A stretch of DNA of 64,000 bases from CAIXQW01 sp046049675. Lineage in GTDB: Bacteria > Bacteroidota > Bacteroidia > Chitinophagales > Chitinophagaceae. The DNA lies in NCBI GenBank assembly GCA_046049675.1, contig JBJORA010000043.1:62001-126000 (forward strand), given 5' to 3'. Within the stretch, counting starts at the first letter, position 1. The number at the start of each line of letters is the position of its first letter. Under the pieces are notes generated by a model that was not told the origin of the DNA, made no database searches, and saw only the letters and a program-made list of their open reading frames with translations. Positions 46,777 to 55,561 of this stretch are shown here, piece by piece. A program made the translations under genes and the position numbers.

Positions 46777-48150
46777 ATGCAAGATTTTTTCGCAACCGCC
46801 AATCATTTTTATTTTGCTGGAGTAGCTGGCGCAGGCATGAGCGCCATTGCACAATACCTTGTTGGTGTTGGTAAGCAAGTAAGCGGCACAGATCGTTTAT
46901 TTAATACGAGCGACAACGACGCTACAAAAACTATCCTCGAGAAAGACGGTATTGTTTGCTACAACCAATTAGAGGCACATCTCAATAGCTCTCACGATGT
47001 ACTTGTTGTAAGCACAGCCATTGAAGAAACCAATATAGAAGTTGCAAAAGCACGCGAGCTAAATATTCCAATCGTTACACGCGCGCAACTGCTAGCGCAA
47101 ATCTGCGACCATAAAAAAACCATCGCCATCGCAGGCACAAGTGGCAAAAGCACGACAGCTGCTATGTTGTATCATGTGCTACATGTTAATGGTTTGGCGC
47201 CTAGCCTCATCACGGGCGCAGGGCTAGTAGACCTTATTCAACAAGGCAAAATCGGCAACTGTGCCGTAGGCGATAGCGATATTCTTATCATCGAAGCCGA
47301 CGAAAGCGACGGTAGTTTGGTAAACTACAAAGCAAGCATTGGCGTACTGCTTAGCATCGATAAAGACCATAAGGAACTCAGCGAATTGCACGACATCTTT
47401 AGCACCTTTAAAAGCAATACCAAAAACGAGTTTATCGTCAACGCTGGCCATGCTTTATGCGCCCCTTACAGCAATAATACACAACACGATTTTGGCGCAA
47501 ACAGTGGTACACACAGCAGCAATTTTCAGCAGAGTGGTTTTAGTATAAGTTTTGAAGTAGAAGGCATCACTATTAATATGCCGTGTATTGGTGCACACAA
47601 TATGGAGAACGCACTTGCTTGTATTGCTGTAGCAAAATTGTTTGGTTGTACAGTGCAACAATGCGCCACGGCACTAGCAACTTATCCTGGCATTTATCGC
47701 AGGCATCAACTATTAGGCAAGCATGCAGGCATTACACTTATAGACGATTATGCGCACAATCCTGCCAAAATTGCCGCTAGCATCAAAGCTTGCCAACCTG
47801 TGGCTAATAAGCTTATCGCTTGGTTTCAACCGCATGGTTATGGCCCAACACGCTTTATTAGAAAAGAACTCGTAGAAGAAATAGTAGCCGCACTGCGTCC
47901 CCAAGACGAAATGTGGATGAGCGAAATTTACTATGCGGGTGGTACTGCTGTAAAAGATATAAGTGCACAAGACCTCATCAGCGATTTAACAGCACAAGGC
48001 GTTAAGGCTTTCTTTGTAAACGATAGAAACGATTTGCACGCACACATGCAAAGCCATTTTACAGAGGATACGGTTGTACTATTGATGGGCGCTCGTGACC
48101 CAGGCTTAGAAAAATTTGCTGGAAGTTTTTGGGCAAGCTTACAAAAATAA
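46777..48150 (+). CDS. Orphan MurC-like Mur ligase
   Basis: The protein has 457 residues from the ATG at 46777. The N-terminal UDP-binding domain begins FYFAGVAGAGMSAIAQYL. The central domain has a P-loop written IAGTSGKSTTAAML rather than the AGTHGKTT usual in MurC and Mpl, plus the metal-binding ADESDG and a catalytic DKDHKELSE. The C-terminal domain has DDYAHNPAKI and MGARDPGLEKF. The overall fold matches UDP-N-acetylmuramate-alanine ligases (peptidoglycan precursor pathway, cytoplasm). The gene stands apart from a dcw cluster, so it may be a second or specialised ligase (peptide recycling like Mpl, or another amino acid), which I infer only from the altered P-loop and context. Confidence 0.85.
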   Translation: MQDFFATANHFYFAGVAGAGMSAIAQYLVGVGKQVSGTDRLFNTSDNDATKTILEKDGIVCYNQLEAHLNSSHDVLVVSTAIEETNIEVAKARELNIPIVTRAQLLAQICDHKKTIAIAGTSGKSTTAAMLYHVLHVNGLAPSLITGAGLVDLIQQGKIGNCAVGDSDILIIEADESDGSLVNYKASIGVLLSIDKDHKELSELHDIFSTFKSNTKNEFIVNAGHALCAPYSNNTQHDFGANSGTHSSNFQQSGFSISFEVEGITINMPCIGAHNMENALACIAVAKLFGCTVQQCATALATYPGIYRRHQLLGKHAGITLIDDYAHNPAKIAASIKACQPVANKLIAWFQPHGYGPTRFIRKELVEEIVAALRPQDEMWMSEIYYAGGTAVKDISAQDLISDLTAQGVKAFFVNDRNDLHAHMQSHFTEDTVVLLMGARDPGLEKFAGSFWASLQK

Positions 48151-48394
48151 GTCCTCGCTCGAGCACAATTGTCGCGGCGCTTGCCCATACTACTCAAGCA
48201 GGCAATAATTTGGTAATACTAACGTAACAGTTTGATATTACTACTACATTAATTTTACATTCCATAGTAAAGTAATTTATTTTATGGTTTTCGATTTTTT
48301 CCAATTTGTACTCTACAAGCTTTTTGTTGCTAGTACTTTCAATCTATCATCAGCATTTAGGTGTCGTAAGTAATTACATCACAACTGTTCGCTG
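48151..48394. other. Intergenic stretch
   Basis: A 244-bp AT-rich gap before the phosphoesterase gene. I see no open frame, terminator or RNA fold of note. Confidence 0.4.
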
Positions 48395-49297
48395 ATGGCA
48401 AATAAGCAAGCTAAAAAAAGAAAGGTAGATATTGTAGTTATCTCAGATGTGCATCTGGGTACTTATGGCTGTCACGCCAAAGAACTCGTCAACTATCTCA
48501 AAAGCATCAAGCCTGGTCAACTTATACTAAATGGCGACATCATTGATATCTGGCAATTTAGCAAACGCTATTGGCCAAAGTCACACATGATGGTCATAAA
48601 GCAAATTGCTAGTATGCTGGCAAAGGGTGTCAAGGTGCACTATATTACTGGCAATCACGACGAAATGTTACGCAAGTTTGTTGGCTTCAAATTAGGCGGA
48701 CTTAGAATAGAAAATAAACTTATTCTCGAATTAGCAGACCGTAAAGCTTGGATTTTTCACGGCGATGTTTTTGACGTAACAATGCAACATGCCAAGTGGC
48801 TAACCAAGCTAGGCGCAATAGGTTACGATTCGCTTATCCTGCTCAATAGTTTTGTGAATTTCATTTTGCGTAAGCTTGGCCGTGAAAAAATATCCATCTC
48901 AAAACGTATCAAAAACAGTGTAAAGAGTGCTGTTAAATATATCAACAAGTTTGAAGACCTCTGTGCTGAAATTGCCATTAGAGAAGAATACGATTATGTT
49001 GTATGTGGCCATATACATCAACCAGAAATAAGGACAATTGCCAACCAGCAGGGCGAAGTATTATACCTTAATTCTGGTGACTGGGTCGAAAATCTTAGCG
49101 CTTTAGAATACCACGCTGGCCAATGGACCATGTACAAGTATAAAGATGATGAACTAGCCCAAGGCTTTGACAATAGTGACGAAATAGACAATGTGCATTT
49201 GAAAAATGGTGAATTGTTTAATCAGCTATTAGAGGAATTTAATATTACGAGCGCTAGTAAAAAAACAGAAGTACTCCTAGAACCTCATACGACTTAG
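48395..49297 (+). CDS. LpxH-like metallophosphoesterase
   Basis: The protein has 300 residues. It carries the five calcineurin-type metal motifs: SDVHLG near residues 17-22, NGDIID, TGNHDE, FHGDVFD and GHIHQPE. It has no signal peptide or P-loop. The size and motif spacing match the UDP-2,3-diacylglucosamine diphosphatase (LpxH-like) family of lipid A biosynthesis, although a related nucleotide or lipid phosphatase role is possible. Its stop is followed directly by the ATG of a glycosyltransferase, so the two are surely co-translated and probably act on the same envelope lipid or sugar. Confidence 0.85.
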   Translation: MANKQAKKRKVDIVVISDVHLGTYGCHAKELVNYLKSIKPGQLILNGDIIDIWQFSKRYWPKSHMMVIKQIASMLAKGVKVHYITGNHDEMLRKFVGFKLGGLRIENKLILELADRKAWIFHGDVFDVTMQHAKWLTKLGAIGYDSLILLNSFVNFILRKLGREKISISKRIKNSVKSAVKYINKFEDLCAEIAIREEYDYVVCGHIHQPEIRTIANQQGEVLYLNSGDWVENLSALEYHAGQWTMYKYKDDELAQGFDNSDEIDNVHLKNGELFNQLLEEFNITSASKKTEVLLEPHTT

Positions 49298-50284
49298 ATG
49301 AAGATATTATATGCTGTGCAAGGCACGGGCAATGGCCATATTAGTAGAGCCATTGAAATAATACCACACTTACAAAAGCTTGCTAAGGTAGATATTCTTG
49401 TAAGTGGCAGCAGTTACGATTTGCAATTGCCATTTAAAGTGAAGTACAACCTCAAAGGCCTTTCTTTTGTTTTTGGCAAGCAAGGTGGCGTTAACGTGTG
49501 GAAGACTTACTTAAAGCTAAACTCTTTTCGCTTGCTCAAAGAAATTAAAGCGCTTCCAGTAGAGAAATACGACTTGGTCATTAGCGACTTTGAACCTACC
49601 ACAAGTTGGGCTTGTTCTCGCAAAAATTTACCTTGTATAGGCCTAAGCAATCAAGTAGCTACATTGCATCCTCTGGCACCAAAACCAAATCATACAGATA
49701 TGATTGGTCAACTTGTACTTGAACATTATGCTCCTACCTCCAAGAACTATGGCCTCCACTATATTGCCTATGATGAAAACACCTTTACGCCTATCATCAG
49801 GCAGGAGGTCAGGGAAATTGATGTTACCAATGGGTCTCACTATACCGTGTACCTACCTTCCTACAGCGACCAACGCGTCATCAATTTCCTTAAGCTTTAT
49901 AAAGATGTTGAGTGGCAAGTATTTAGCAAAGAATGCAAAAAGCCAAAGCAGAAAGAAAATATAACGATACAACCTATTCATCCTACTGCTTTCTTACAAA
50001 GTATAGCTAGCAGCCAAGGTGTTTTATGCAATGCAGGATTTGGCACAACAAGCGAAGCACTATATCTTCAAAAGAAGTTGCTTACAATTCCTATGAAAAC
50101 ACAATACGAACAACATTGTAATGCTGCGGTCTTGCAAAGCATGGGTGTTGCCGTAGTAAAAAGTGTGAAAGAGAAGCACTACGACAAAGTACTACACTGG
50201 CTTAATAGTGATGCTAGAGTTGAAGTCAACTATACAGACAATGCGCAGCAAATCGTTGAAAAAATTATTGGCGAAAACACTTAG
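49298..50284 (+). CDS. MurG-like glycosyltransferase
   Basis: The protein has 328 residues. It begins MKILYAVQGTGNGHISRA, the Gly-rich nucleotide-sugar loop of GT-B enzymes of the MurG type. The C-terminal nucleotide-binding stretch GVLCNAGFGTTSEALY, followed by IPMKTQYEQHCNA, is also typical. It has no membrane segment. It starts immediately after the phosphoesterase stop, so it is translationally coupled and probably modifies the same lipid intermediate. The sugar donor and acceptor are unknown; glycosylation of a lipid carrier or lipid A-like molecule is a reasonable inference from context. Confidence 0.85.
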   Translation: MKILYAVQGTGNGHISRAIEIIPHLQKLAKVDILVSGSSYDLQLPFKVKYNLKGLSFVFGKQGGVNVWKTYLKLNSFRLLKEIKALPVEKYDLVISDFEPTTSWACSRKNLPCIGLSNQVATLHPLAPKPNHTDMIGQLVLEHYAPTSKNYGLHYIAYDENTFTPIIRQEVREIDVTNGSHYTVYLPSYSDQRVINFLKLYKDVEWQVFSKECKKPKQKENITIQPIHPTAFLQSIASSQGVLCNAGFGTTSEALYLQKKLLTIPMKTQYEQHCNAAVLQSMGVAVVKSVKEKHYDKVLHWLNSDARVEVNYTDNAQQIVEKIIGENT

Positions 50285-50325
50285 AAGCTAGACTTTTTTT
50301 ACGCGGTACATTTACAGCATCTGAC

Positions 50326-51690
50326 ATGAAGAATACACACGATGAAAAGGCACTACATAAGTCTGCCTTTGGCGATAATTTTGCGTGGGGTGTATCTACA
50401 TCTGCATATCAAATAGAAGGCGGCGCATTCGCAGAAGGCAAATCAGCTTCTATCTGGGATGAGTTTTGCAAAAAGAATAAGAAAGCCCTTAATCATGCAA
50501 ATGCAGAAGTGAGCTGTAATTTTTATGAAAATTACAGACAAGACATTGCACTGCTAAAGCAAATGAACATCAAGCATTTTCGCTTCTCAATTTCATGGGC
50601 ACGAATTTTACCACAGGGAACTGGCAAGGTCAACCAAGCCGGCATCGACTACTATCGCGATGTTCTTGAATGCTGCAAAGCACATGGCATACAACCATGG
50701 GTGACGCTCTACCATTGGGACCTGCCACAATGTTTGCAAGCTAAAGGAGGCTGGTGTAACCGCGACATTGTACAATGGTTTTTAGAATTTGTGCAATGCT
50801 GTATAACAAATTTTGCAGACTATATAAAGCATTGGATTGTACTCAATGAACCAATGGTTTTTACAGGTGCTGGCTACTTTTTAGGTGTGCATGCCCCTGG
50901 CAAAAAAGGCCTAAAGCATTTTTTACCCGCAGTTCACCATACAGTACTGTGCCAAGCACAAGGTATTTCTCTGATTCAACAGCAACTTCCTGAAGCGCAT
51001 GTTGGCACTTCATTTTCTTGCTCGCTTGTAGAGGCAAATAGCAACAGTACAAAAGATATAGCAGCTGCAGATAGGATTGACAAACTCATTAATCGACTTT
51101 TCGTTGAGCCGCTGCTAGGTTTAGGTTATCCTTCTATTAATCGTGTATTAGACCGCAAACTAAAAAAATACATCTTGCCTGGCGATGATAAACTCATGCA
51201 AGCTAAGCCGCACTTCATAGGTATACAAAACTATACGCGCGAAATAGTGCGTCACTCGATGTGGGTGCCCTATATCAATGCAAAAATTGTAGAAGCGAAA
51301 TTCCGCGCCGTGCAAACTACCGAGATGAATTGGGAAGTATACCCGCCCGCCATTTACGAGATGCTAAAGCAGTTTAGTGCTTACAAAGGTGTGCAAAGTA
51401 TCGTTATTACCGAGAATGGTGCAGCCTTTCCAGACAATATCATCCAAGGCAAAGTACACGATAAACTTCGCGAAAAATTTATTAAGCAATACCTCGCTAA
51501 AGTACAACTAGCCAAGGATGAGGGGATGCCAGTAAATGGCTATTTTGTTTGGTCGTTTATCGATAACTTCGAATGGGCAGAAGGCTATAAACCTCGCTTT
51601 GGCTTGGTGCATGTTGATTTTGATACACAGCAACGCACGGTAAAGCAAAGCGGCAAATGGTATGCTAGCTTCTTGAAAGATGAGGCTTAG
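50326..51690 (+). CDS. GH1 family beta-glycosidase
   Basis: The protein has 454 residues, the usual length for a one-domain GH1 enzyme. It shows FAWGVSTSAYQIEGGAFAEG near the N-terminus, the acid/base Glu175 in LNEPMVFTGAG, and the nucleophile Glu363 in VITENGAAFPD. VNGYFVWSFIDNFEWAEGY near the end lines the aglycone site. It has no signal peptide, so it should act in the cytoplasm on beta-glucosides, galactosides or phospho-glycosides. It follows the glycosyltransferase by 41 bp and may share its transcript; a hairpin terminator follows its stop by about 27 bp. Confidence 0.95.
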   Translation: MKNTHDEKALHKSAFGDNFAWGVSTSAYQIEGGAFAEGKSASIWDEFCKKNKKALNHANAEVSCNFYENYRQDIALLKQMNIKHFRFSISWARILPQGTGKVNQAGIDYYRDVLECCKAHGIQPWVTLYHWDLPQCLQAKGGWCNRDIVQWFLEFVQCCITNFADYIKHWIVLNEPMVFTGAGYFLGVHAPGKKGLKHFLPAVHHTVLCQAQGISLIQQQLPEAHVGTSFSCSLVEANSNSTKDIAAADRIDKLINRLFVEPLLGLGYPSINRVLDRKLKKYILPGDDKLMQAKPHFIGIQNYTREIVRHSMWVPYINAKIVEAKFRAVQTTEMNWEVYPPAIYEMLKQFSAYKGVQSIVITENGAAFPDNIIQGKVHDKLREKFIKQYLAKVQLAKDEGMPVNGYFVWSFIDNFEWAEGYKPRFGLVHVDFDTQQRTVKQSGKWYASFLKDEA

Positions 51691-51711
51691 GTATAGCAAT
51701 TTGTACCAATA

Positions 51712-51761
51712 AAAATCCTGCCATAAGTGCTATTTTTATCGAGTTATGGCAGCTTTTTTAA
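51712..51761 (+). repeat. 50-bp palindromic repeat copy A, acting as terminator
   Basis: CTGCCATAA (51718-51726) and TTATGGCAG (51744-51752) are 9-bp arms around a 17-nt loop, followed by six T. It ends the GH1 gene and begins the ATPase cassette. Copy B at 53464-53513 differs from it at one base in 50. Confidence 0.85.
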
Positions 51762-51860
51762 TTTCACCGTCTACTATAATCTACTACTAGCAAACAAGGC
51801 TTGCGTTCTAGTGGTAGCGTAATACAAGCAATATCGGAAAATCAGATAGTAAAAAAAGCT

Positions 51861-51891
51861 GCCATAAGTGGCAAAAAAACATAGTTATGGC
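51861..51891. promoter_or_regulatory. Third palindrome (copy C) in the ATPase promoter
   Basis: GCCATAA (51861-51867) and TTATGGC (51885-51891) are 7-bp arms, again with a 17-nt loop that starts GTG and ends AG as in copies A and B. The right arm lies about 10 bp before the -7 box, so it overlaps the -33 region like a repressor operator. Confidence 0.6.
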
Positions 51892-51901
51892 GGAATTTTT
51901 G

Positions 51902-51909
51902 TAGCTTTG
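51902..51909 (+). promoter_or_regulatory. -7 box for the AAA ATPase gene
   Basis: TAGCTTTG is a full match to TAnnTTTG, ending 14 bp before the ATG at 51924. The predicted leader is about 10 nt. Confidence 0.55.
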
Positions 51910-51923
51910 TTTGTCTGGATATT

Positions 51924-53384
51924 ATGGCGATAACAGTAAATACAAAAGCGCCTCTCGTTGGCAGAGTAGCAGAAATTGCTGAAATGCAGCAACTACTCCG
52001 CAGCAAAGAAAGTGAATTGCTTGCAATGTTTGGAAGAAGAAGAGTTGGTAAGACTTTCTTGATTAAACAAGTGTATCAACACGATATTGTATTTCAATTA
52101 ACTGGCCTGCAAAAAGCTACTAAGCGTGCGCAACTTGACAACTTTATGAGTCAACGCGACAGCTTCTTTAAGCAAGCCAAAAATCTGCCATCGCCAAAAA
52201 ACTGGATGCAGGCATTTGAGCAACTTAAAAAACTCTATGGTAAGCCTAGAAAGAAAAAGGCCGTTATCTTCTTTGATGAATTTCCATGGCTTGCAAATGG
52301 CAGCTCCGAATTTTTGAGCGTGTTCGATAACTTTTGGAATACATGGGCTGTGGACCACAATGTTCTCGTTGTTATCTGCGGGTCAGCTGCCTCATGGATT
52401 ATAAATAACGTTATCAATGACACTGGTGGTCTCCACAATCGCGTCACTAAAACCATACACCTTAAGCCTTTTACGCTATTTGAAACAGAGCAGTTTTTTA
52501 CTAGCAGAAGCATAAATCTGCCTCGCAAAAGTATTATCGAATTATATATGGCATTTGGTGGCGTACCCTATTACCTAAAGGAACTTACGCGGGGCCAAAC
52601 TCATGTGACAGCCATTAATAAAATTTGCTTTGGCAAAAGTGCCGCCCTGCATCGCGAATTTGACAATCTCTACAAAGCGTTATTCAAGAATCATAATAAG
52701 CACCTTGCAGTGGTTAGGGCATTAGCTAAGAAGTGGAAGGGTCTATCGCGCTATGAAATAATTGACATTACAGGTCTAAATAGTGGCGGTGCACTAACGG
52801 CCATTCTGCAAGATTTAGAAATGAGCGATTTTATTCAATCCTATGTCCCATTTGGAAAAAAGCAAAGAGACAGCATGTATCGCTTAACCGATGAATTCTC
52901 CTTGTTTTATCTACGATTTGTAGAGAATAACAAAACGAAAAAAGATTATTGGCTTACAAAATACAATACGCCTAGTGTTAATGCTTGGAAAGGTTATGCC
53001 TTTGAAACGCTGTGTACTAAACATGTAGATGGCATTAAACGAAGCCTTGGTATCCATGGTATTTATAGTCAGCAATGCAGCTTCACACAAGTAGCAAAGT
53101 CTAGTGAGAGTGGTTTTCAAATTGATTTACTTATTGACCGTGCAGATAATGCCATTAATGTATGTGAGATAAAGTACACAACAGAAGCATATACCATTAC
53201 AGCGCAAGATATAGAACATTGGCAACAACGTTTGGCTAAGTTTAGAAGCCTCAGTAAAACACGAAAGCAACTGTTTTTAACACTAATTGCTGCTAATGGC
53301 GTAGCGGATAATAAGCATGCTGTACTTGTAGACAAAGTACTTACCCAAGAGGCCTTGTTTGATAAGGATTTGGAACTTACTTAA
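51924..53384 (+). CDS. AAA ATPase of the archaeal-ATPase/DUF234 type
   Basis: The protein has 486 residues. It opens with LVGRVAEIAEMQQLLRSKES and Walker A FGRRRVGKTFL; Walker B is AVIFFDEFPW. ICGSAASW is the sensor-1-like strand. The C-terminal region (QIDLLIDRADNAINVCEIKY) has a D...ExK pattern that could be a restriction-like nuclease of the DUF234 kind. Proteins with this build are widespread in Bacteria and Archaea as solitary ORFans, and their function is not established. The gene lies alone between two nearly identical 50-bp palindromes and has a third in its promoter, which suggests an autonomous, self-regulated or mobile unit. Confidence 0.85.
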   Translation: MAITVNTKAPLVGRVAEIAEMQQLLRSKESELLAMFGRRRVGKTFLIKQVYQHDIVFQLTGLQKATKRAQLDNFMSQRDSFFKQAKNLPSPKNWMQAFEQLKKLYGKPRKKKAVIFFDEFPWLANGSSEFLSVFDNFWNTWAVDHNVLVVICGSAASWIINNVINDTGGLHNRVTKTIHLKPFTLFETEQFFTSRSINLPRKSIIELYMAFGGVPYYLKELTRGQTHVTAINKICFGKSAALHREFDNLYKALFKNHNKHLAVVRALAKKWKGLSRYEIIDITGLNSGGALTAILQDLEMSDFIQSYVPFGKKQRDSMYRLTDEFSLFYLRFVENNKTKKDYWLTKYNTPSVNAWKGYAFETLCTKHVDGIKRSLGIHGIYSQQCSFTQVAKSSESGFQIDLLIDRADNAINVCEIKYTTEAYTITAQDIEHWQQRLAKFRSLSKTRKQLFLTLIAANGVADNKHAVLVDKVLTQEALFDKDLELT

Positions 53385-53463
53385 GCCTAGTAACGTGTTA
53401 TACCAAGACTCTCGTATAGATGATTTCAAATTGAGCTTTAGAAATGAGTCATAAAGACCAAAC

Positions 53464-53513
53464 AAAATCCTGCCATAAGTGCCATTTTTATCGAGTTATG
53501 GCAGCTTTTTTAA
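53464..53513 (+). repeat. 50-bp palindromic repeat copy B, acting as terminator
   Basis: CTGCCATAA (53470-53478) and TTATGGCAG (53496-53504) flank a 17-nt loop; six T follow. It ends the ATPase cassette, is 49/50 identical to copy A and lies in the same orientation. The stem also stops read-through toward the convergent gene at 53519. Confidence 0.85.
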
Positions 53514-53518
53514 AAATG

Positions 53519-53944
53519 CTATTCTACAATTTCCCAAGGCCCAGTATATAGTGTTGATATACAGCCATTGCTTGTTTGCACCGTCGACGATTTATACCAA
53601 TAACCGCTACGATGTGATACATCAGAAGTAATGGTTATAGTATCTCCATGTCCTGGATAAATTAGTACGCCGCTTTTCCAAGTAGGATACTCGCAACCGC
53701 AAGCACACATTATTCTATCAATTGAAAAAGTATCGCGAGTACTTTCTACTAAAAACCTAGTGCTGATTTGGCGTTGGCTTGCACTAATTTTTTGACTACG
53801 CTTAGTGACGCACGTAATACGCATACAAGTGGTATCTTGACTACCAACGGCATACTGTTGCGCTAGCGACCTTTTAGATTTATTGGGATGCACGGCCGCT
53901 AACAATATTAAGCCAATAAGATATTTTAATGCTGTGCTGACCAT
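53519..53944 (-). CDS. Small secreted hypothetical protein
   Basis: The protein has 141 residues with an N-terminal hydrophobic stretch (ALKYLIGLILLAAV) that may serve as signal peptide or anchor. The mature part has Cys residues, a basic stretch and a beta-rich C-terminus (GVLIYPGHGDTITITSDV, GYWYKSSTVQTSNGC). I recognise no family and see no T9SS tail. It faces the ATPase cassette and is separated from it by copy B of the palindrome. Confidence 0.55.
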   Translation of the reverse strand: MVSTALKYLIGLILLAAVHPNKSKRSLAQQYAVGSQDTTCMRITCVTKRSQKISASQRQISTRFLVESTRDTFSIDRIMCACGCEYPTWKSGVLIYPGHGDTITITSDVSHRSGYWYKSSTVQTSNGCISTLYTGPWEIVE

Positions 53945-54029
53945 GCGAGTACAAACCTCATGTAAAGTTAGCGGTACAGCAAGCTAGTCTATGATTGTGC
54001 ACCAAAAATTGCAGTCTGATAACATACTA

Positions 54030-55511
54030 CTACACCCCTAACAATTCTCTTGTCATCTTATTACTCGCCTCTGCAGAAGCCACATCTTCGTGTAATTTTT
54101 TATTCCAACTAGGCATTAGCTTATCTAATTTGCTTTGCCACTCTTGGCTGCACAGTCGTACACTAAAGCATTTGCGTAGCACATCCAACATAATGGCTAC
54201 TGCAGTACTTGCACCTGGCGAAGCACCAAGCAAGCCGGCTATGCTTCCCTGCGCGTTACAAATAATTTCTGTGCCGAATTCTATTACCCCTTCGCCAGCT
54301 TTATTCTTCTTGATAATTTGTACACGTTGCCCAGCTTCTATCAATTCCCAGTCTTCTTTGCGCGCTGTAGGATAGTATTCTAGTAGTGCTTCAAATTTTT
54401 CATCAAAGCTCATGCGCACTTGGTCAATTAAATATTTAGTCAACGGCATATTATGCAAACCTGAATCTAACATTGGCAGAATATTATCGATATCCATGCT
54501 GCCAATCAAATCCCAGTAACTGCCATGCTTAAGAAATTTTGTGCTAAAACCAGCATATGGACCAAATAAAAGTTCGCGCTTGCCATCAATAAGCCTACTA
54601 TCTAAATGTGGCACACTCATGGGCGGAGCGCCTAGTTTGGCTTTGCCGTATACTTTGGCATGGTGTTCAGCTATCACTGCTTCGTTTGTACAACGCAACC
54701 ATTTGCCGCCTACTGGAAAACCACCATAGCCATCTACTTCTGGTATTTCTGCTTTATTGAGCAACTTCAATGCACCACCGCCTGCACCTACAAACACAAA
54801 AGGTGTATGTACCACATGCGTTTGGCCAGTCGTTACATTTTTTACTTCTACTTGCCATGTGCCATCAGGCAATGGGTCTATATCGCGCACGTGATGTGCT
54901 ACATGTACTTCGGTTTCTGGCTGCGTATTCATGTATTGCATCAATTGCTTGGTAAGCTCGCCAAAATTTACATCGGTACCATGTGGCGTAAAAGTAGCTG
55001 CAACTGTTTGCGCATTGTCGCGGCCTGCCATTACCAAAGGAAACCACGCTTGTAGTTGCTTAGCATCCGTACTCCATTGCAAATGATTAAATAAGTGATG
55101 CGCCTTTAGTAGGTCAAAACGCTGTCGCAAAAATTCAACATCTTTCTCGCCTTCTACAAAACTGCAGTGTGGCACTTGTTGCACAAATTGCTTTGTAATA
55201 GCGCCACTTTTTACCAGATAAGCCCATAGTTCTCTGCTTAGCATAAACTGCTCGCAAATCTTGATGGCTTTGCTAATATCTACACTGCCGTCTGCTTTTT
55301 GTGGCGTATAGTTGAGTTCGCAAAAGGCACTATGGCCAGTACCTGCATTGTTCCAGGCGTCGCTGCTTTCTTGTGCTACTGCATCAAGTCGCTCATACAC
55401 ATGTATACACCAACTTGGCTCTAATTCTTTTAAGAGTACGCTGAGTGTAGCACTCATGATACCGCCTCCAATAATGACGGCATCAGCGTATTTGCTATTG
55501 GCGTTTTGCAT
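54030..55511 (-). CDS. mqo: Malate:quinone oxidoreductase
   Basis: The protein has 493 residues. It begins with the FAD-binding VIIGGGIMSATLSVLL and carries WNNAGTGHSAFCELNYTP, VGAGGGAL and a C-terminal GLLGASPGASTAVAIML, all typical of Mqo. The enzyme oxidises malate to oxaloacetate and passes electrons to quinone, replacing NAD-dependent malate dehydrogenase in the citric acid cycle at the membrane. It has no signal peptide; it is a peripheral membrane enzyme. The minus-strand promoter TACATTTG lies only 6 bp before the ATG, so the transcript may be leaderless. A longer start is not supported. Confidence 0.96.
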   Translation of the reverse strand: MQNANSKYADAVIIGGGIMSATLSVLLKELEPSWCIHVYERLDAVAQESSDAWNNAGTGHSAFCELNYTPQKADGSVDISKAIKICEQFMLSRELWAYLVKSGAITKQFVQQVPHCSFVEGEKDVEFLRQRFDLLKAHHLFNHLQWSTDAKQLQAWFPLVMAGRDNAQTVAATFTPHGTDVNFGELTKQLMQYMNTQPETEVHVAHHVRDIDPLPDGTWQVEVKNVTTGQTHVVHTPFVFVGAGGGALKLLNKAEIPEVDGYGGFPVGGKWLRCTNEAVIAEHHAKVYGKAKLGAPPMSVPHLDSRLIDGKRELLFGPYAGFSTKFLKHGSYWDLIGSMDIDNILPMLDSGLHNMPLTKYLIDQVRMSFDEKFEALLEYYPTARKEDWELIEAGQRVQIIKKNKAGEGVIEFGTEIICNAQGSIAGLLGASPGASTAVAIMLDVLRKCFSVRLCSQEWQSKLDKLMPSWNKKLHEDVASAEASNKMTRELLGV

Positions 55512-55516
55512 TGCAG

Positions 55517-55524
55517 CAAATGTA
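55517..55524 (-). promoter_or_regulatory. -7 box for mqo
   Basis: On the minus strand this reads TACATTTG, a full TAnnTTTG match ending 6 bp before the mqo ATG. It implies a leader of only a few bases or none. Confidence 0.5.
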
Positions 55525-55561
55525 GCACTTACCCTATTTGTAAGTACCTATGCACAGCACT

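Noticed and set aside
54660..55055. Plus-strand open frame opposite mqo
   Set aside because: It is antisense to a clear mqo gene, and its Cys/His/Tyr-rich composition matches no family.
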